Below are positions 5,544 through 7,873 of a stretch of 7,873 nt of DNA, piece after piece. Position 1 is the first letter of the stretch, and every line of letters begins with the position of its first letter. Origin of the DNA: Crocinitomicaceae bacterium (lineage in GTDB: Bacteria; Bacteroidota; Bacteroidia; Flavobacteriales_D; Crocinitomicaceae); assembly GCA_023264075.1 (NCBI GenBank), contig JALQTG010000136.1, positions 1 to 7,873 of the forward strand, read 5' to 3'. The position numbers and the translations under genes were made by a program. The notes under the pieces were generated by a model, which worked only from the letters and a program-made list of their open reading frames with translations, was not told the DNA's origin and searched no databases.

Positions 5544-6893
5544 TTACGGAAAAAGCACGCCGTCACACGACGCACAGTTAATGGTAGGAATACGCGTATT
5601 GTAATGCGCATTTATTGCGCGAATAATACCATTTGTAAGCAGTTCATGACCTTTTTGATTGGGATGTAATCCGTCCAAACTGAGGAAGCCTCCGCTCACA
5701 AATTCCAAGTCGAAATCAGCACCATTCCATTTAATACCATCACCTACTTGTGCGAAAAAGTCGTTTGCATCAAATAGCGCAAAATCGTAAGTTTCAGCCA
5801 ATTCAGCAATCACCTCGTTGTAAGCAATTGTTGCCGCATGAATTTCCGACACCTCGTCCAGTGTTAACGCGTAGCGCTCATTGACATATTCTACTAATAA
5901 TCCATACAAGTAGCATTTCATAGAATCTAATGGTGTGGTGAGGAGTAATCGCTCTCCTTGCACGAGCTGACGGATTCCATTAGGAGCGTCTGCATCGTAG
6001 GTAATAAATCCATTGGGACCCGGTTCAAAATTGATGTGCGTCATGCCTGACAGCTGATATAAACCATTAATTTCGTCTGATTGTGCCTGATCTACATTGG
6101 CACCATTAAATGGTATTAGATTAAAAAATGGAAAATGATCAATCGATGGGATGTTAGCGATTACACCTTTGGCACCATTCGAAGTTATATCATCCAATAA
6201 ACTCACCATATTCGCTTTGAAGTCAGCTTTAGAAGGGATTTGCCCCTCTTCCCCTCCATTGATTGCATAATTGTAGATGTCCTCCATCCCCAACCAAATC
6301 GTCACAAATGTAGGATTTGCATCAATCAAGTCTTGTGCTGAGGTTGCGATTCCCGGATTCGAAGAAAATCGGTGATAATATGGAACCCGTGTATTAGAAG
6401 CAGCTCCAAAATCAGGATTCCACATGTCCATTGTCGTCATGTATGGAACACATTGATAGGTACCGTCAAACTGTGAAAAATTCGTAAAGTCTGAAAACGA
6501 CGAGGTCACATAAAGCGATTTTACAGGCCCTAAAGAAACTGCGCCTTCACAATCTGTTCTGTCACCAAGTCGACTGCGTGTTTGGAAGCCAGACTCCCAA
6601 TACTTCAAGTTTACACCTATTCCATCATCTTCTTGATCTGTCAAATAGGGTACATTGATAGAACCACCTCCGTAGGTTGATATATTCTCATATAGCAACA
6701 CAGGAATTGAATTCATTTGTGCCTTTCCGTATAGTGCACCATCGGCATAACCTGCCATGAAATTTCCACCAATCGCGGCGGGACGCGAAAAATCAAGACT
6801 GCCTAGGCGGTCTTCCACTTCTTTTTTTCCACAACTTACCGTGATCGCTGCAAGGGCAGCAAGGTAAGTCAAACGGTTTACCCAAGTTTTCAT
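5544..6893 (-). CDS. SGNH/GDSL hydrolase-like lipoprotein with an altered catalytic block
   Basis: This 449-residue protein starts with a lipoprotein signal (hydrophobic YLAALAAITVS then Cys21, followed by GKKEVED), so it is probably a lipid-anchored envelope protein. The rest matches the layout of Bacteroidota SGNH/GDSL esterases. Block I aligns as GGNFMAGYADGALY (42-55), but the canonical GDS is GGN: the Asp and the nucleophile Ser are replaced by Gly and Asn44. Block III, normally GxND, reads GMED (202-205). Block V is intact as DGLHPNQKGH (407-416), with Asp407 and His410. IPSIDHFPFF (248-257) is the usual segment between blocks III and V. With Ser lost, ordinary ester hydrolysis looks unlikely; a binding or scaffold role is inferred. 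It is the first gene of a unit with the T9SS-exported protein and has its own TATATTTG promoter box. The protein ends with a short Cys pair, CASC (440-443). Confidence 0.82.
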   Translation of the reverse strand: MKTWVNRLTYLAALAAITVSCGKKEVEDRLGSLDFSRPAAIGGNFMAGYADGALYGKAQMNSIPVLLYENISTYGGGSINVPYLTDQEDDGIGVNLKYWESGFQTRSRLGDRTDCEGAVSLGPVKSLYVTSSFSDFTNFSQFDGTYQCVPYMTTMDMWNPDFGAASNTRVPYYHRFSSNPGIATSAQDLIDANPTFVTIWLGMEDIYNYAINGGEEGQIPSKADFKANMVSLLDDITSNGAKGVIANIPSIDHFPFFNLIPFNGANVDQAQSDEINGLYQLSGMTHINFEPGPNGFITYDADAPNGIRQLVQGERLLLTTPLDSMKCYLYGLLVEYVNERYALTLDEVSEIHAATIAYNEVIAELAETYDFALFDANDFFAQVGDGIKWNGADFDLEFVSGGFLSLDGLHPNQKGHELLTNGIIRAINAHYNTRIPTINCASCDGVLFP

Positions 6894-6921
6894 AGCTATA
6901 CGTGTAATAACGAGTTCCTAG

Positions 6922-6929
6922 CAAATATA
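6922..6929 (-). promoter_or_regulatory. Probable -7 promoter box for the SGNH/Asp-box operon
   Basis: The minus strand reads TATATTTG, matching TAnnTTTG, 28 bases upstream of the ATG at 6893. The leader would be roughly 23 bases. A TTTG lies 11 bases upstream, too close to be a normal -33 element. The box faces away from the plus-strand box at 6966-6973. Confidence 0.6.
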
Positions 6930-6945
6930 ACACTATTTTACAAAC

Positions 6946-6960
6946 CTTAAAAAGTTTAAG
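6946..6960. promoter_or_regulatory. Dyad between the divergent SGNH and cca promoters
   Basis: CTTAAA (6946-6951) and TTTAAG (6955-6960) are exact reverse complements separated by AAG. The dyad lies between the two opposite -7 boxes and immediately upstream of the cca box, a place from which a bound protein could affect both promoters. It is short and AT-rich, so chance is a real alternative. Confidence 0.3.
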
Positions 6961-6965
6961 TTACG

Positions 6966-6973
6966 TATATTTG
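6966..6973 (+). promoter_or_regulatory. Probable -7 promoter box for cca
   Basis: TATATTTG ends ten bases before the ATG at 6983. By the usual geometry transcription would start around 6978-6980, leaving only about three to five untranslated bases, so the cca mRNA may be nearly leaderless. No clear TTG at -33 is visible. Confidence 0.6.
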
Positions 6974-6982
6974 CCCCCCAGA

Positions 6983-7873
6983 ATGGAGAGAAATTACGCC
7001 ACATATTTAACGCATCCTGTATTCAAGGTAACCCGGGATTTACTTGCCGAACATAACCTCGAAGCGTATGTGATTGGCGGATTTGTGCGCGACTTAATCA
7101 TTGAACGCCCCTCCAAAGACATTGATATTGTTGTGGTGGGAAGTGGAATGGACTTGGCGGAACTGGTCGCAGAAAAGTTACGTGTTAAGAAAGTGAGTCA
7201 GTTCAAATCATTCGGTACAGCCCATTTCAACTATAAAGATTTGGATGTGGAATTTGTTGGGGCCCGAAAAGAATCTTACAACCGATCCTCTCGAAAACCA
7301 ATTATTGAAAATGGTACACTTCAAGACGACCAACTCCGTAGAGACTTCACCATCAATGCACTTGCCTTAGATTTGCGACCTGACTCATTTGGAAACTTGG
7401 TTGATCCATTTGACGGTATCAATGATTTGGAAAAAGGCATCATTCGAACACCATTGGCTCCTGACCAAACGTATTCAGATGATCCCTTACGGATGTTACG
7501 CGCCATTCGTTTTGCCACACAATTAGATTTCAAAATAGAGCCAGCTAGCCTAACCTCTATCAAGGAGAATGCACATCGACTCGAAATCATTTCTAAAGAA
7601 CGGATTATCGATGAATTAAATAAAATCATCCTAACCAAAACACCCTCAAGGGGGTTCAAGCTGCTCTTTTCAACGGGTTTACTGCATGAATTTTTCCCAG
7701 AAATGGTTGCATTGCACGGTATAGAAACAATTGATGGGAAATCTCATAAAGATAATTTTTACCATACCCTTGAAGTCCTCGACAACTTATGCGAAACATC
7801 TGAGGACCTATGGTTACGTTGGGCTGCGATTTTGCACGACATTGCTAAACCTCCTACCAAGCGCTTCGATAAA
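6983..7873 (+). CDS. cca: CCA tRNA nucleotidyltransferase / class II poly(A) polymerase family, HD domain (3' part outside the window)
   Basis: This enzyme adds or repairs the 3'-terminal CCA of tRNAs without a nucleic acid template, in the cytoplasm. I translated 297 codons, open to the right edge; Bacteroidota members are usually some 470-480 residues. The class II nucleotidyltransferase order is intact: GGFVRD (32-37), the metal-binding pair in KDIDIVV (Asp46, Asp48), RRDFTINAL (119-127), DDPLRMLRAIRFA (166-178) and SKERIIDEL (204-212). An HD phosphohydrolase domain follows, with His255, His261 and HDIAKPPTKR from 285. The start MERNYATYLTHPVFKV is normal for the family, and the next Met is at residue 56, so ATG at 6983 is secure. 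A TATATTTG box lies just upstream. Poly(A) polymerases share this fold, but the arrangement with a C-terminal HD domain is typical of bacterial CCA-adding enzymes. Confidence 0.95.
   Translation, partial: MERNYATYLTHPVFKVTRDLLAEHNLEAYVIGGFVRDLIIERPSKDIDIVVVGSGMDLAELVAEKLRVKKVSQFKSFGTAHFNYKDLDVEFVGARKESYNRSSRKPIIENGTLQDDQLRRDFTINALALDLRPDSFGNLVDPFDGINDLEKGIIRTPLAPDQTYSDDPLRMLRAIRFATQLDFKIEPASLTSIKENAHRLEIISKERIIDELNKIILTKTPSRGFKLLFSTGLLHEFFPEMVALHGIETIDGKSHKDNFYHTLEVLDNLCETSEDLWLRWAAILHDIAKPPTKRFDK

Noticed and set aside
7321..7659. 112-codon minus-strand open frame
   Set aside because: It is antisense to the conserved catalytic core of the CCA-adding enzyme.

Overview
The window reads as ordinary chromosomal DNA from a member of the Bacteroidota, most likely Flavobacteriia. 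Three things point there: a C-terminal type IX secretion (T9SS) sorting domain on a secreted protein, three copies of the Bacteroidota -7 promoter box TATATTTG, and a general lack of Shine-Dalgarno sequences in front of start codons. The composition is moderately AT-rich. Species was not determined.

Layout, left to right. 1-822 (minus): pyruvate dehydrogenase E1 alpha, cut by the left edge. 951-1427 (minus): cytidine deaminase. 1554-2964 (plus): an overlapping two-gene operon of a VTC-type polyphosphate polymerase domain protein and a DUF4956 membrane protein. 2980-3840 (minus): an exported SUMF1-fold protein that converges on that operon with only 15 bases between. 3966-6893 (minus): a two-gene unit of an SGNH-like lipoprotein (promoter-proximal) and a secreted Asp-box (BNR) protein with a T9SS sorting domain. 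A possible 22-codon ORF overlaps the stop of the Asp-box gene. 6983-7873 (plus): CCA-adding enzyme / class II poly(A) polymerase family, cut by the right edge. No gap between genes exceeds about 130 bases. No tRNA, rRNA, IS element, CRISPR array or convincing terminator hairpin was seen.

How the genes fit together. The edge genes and cdd are housekeeping: acetyl-CoA supply, pyrimidine salvage and tRNA 3'-end maturation. The VTC/DUF4956 pair is a recurring bacterial pairing, probably a polyphosphate-related enzyme with its membrane partner. The minus-strand block at 2980-6893 is envelope or surface directed, since all three proteins carry export signals. Two of these look like non-catalytic versions of enzyme folds: the SGNH protein has lost its nucleophile block, and the SUMF1 protein lacks the formylglycine-generating cysteines.

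The most notable observations are the SGNH pseudoenzyme signature, a G8 tract inside the T9SS-exported gene where slippage either way would remove the sorting domain, a compact divergent promoter with a central dyad at 6922-6973, and a perfect 8-bp hairpin just upstream of the VTC start codon. I found no clear evidence of a wholly new multi-gene system.
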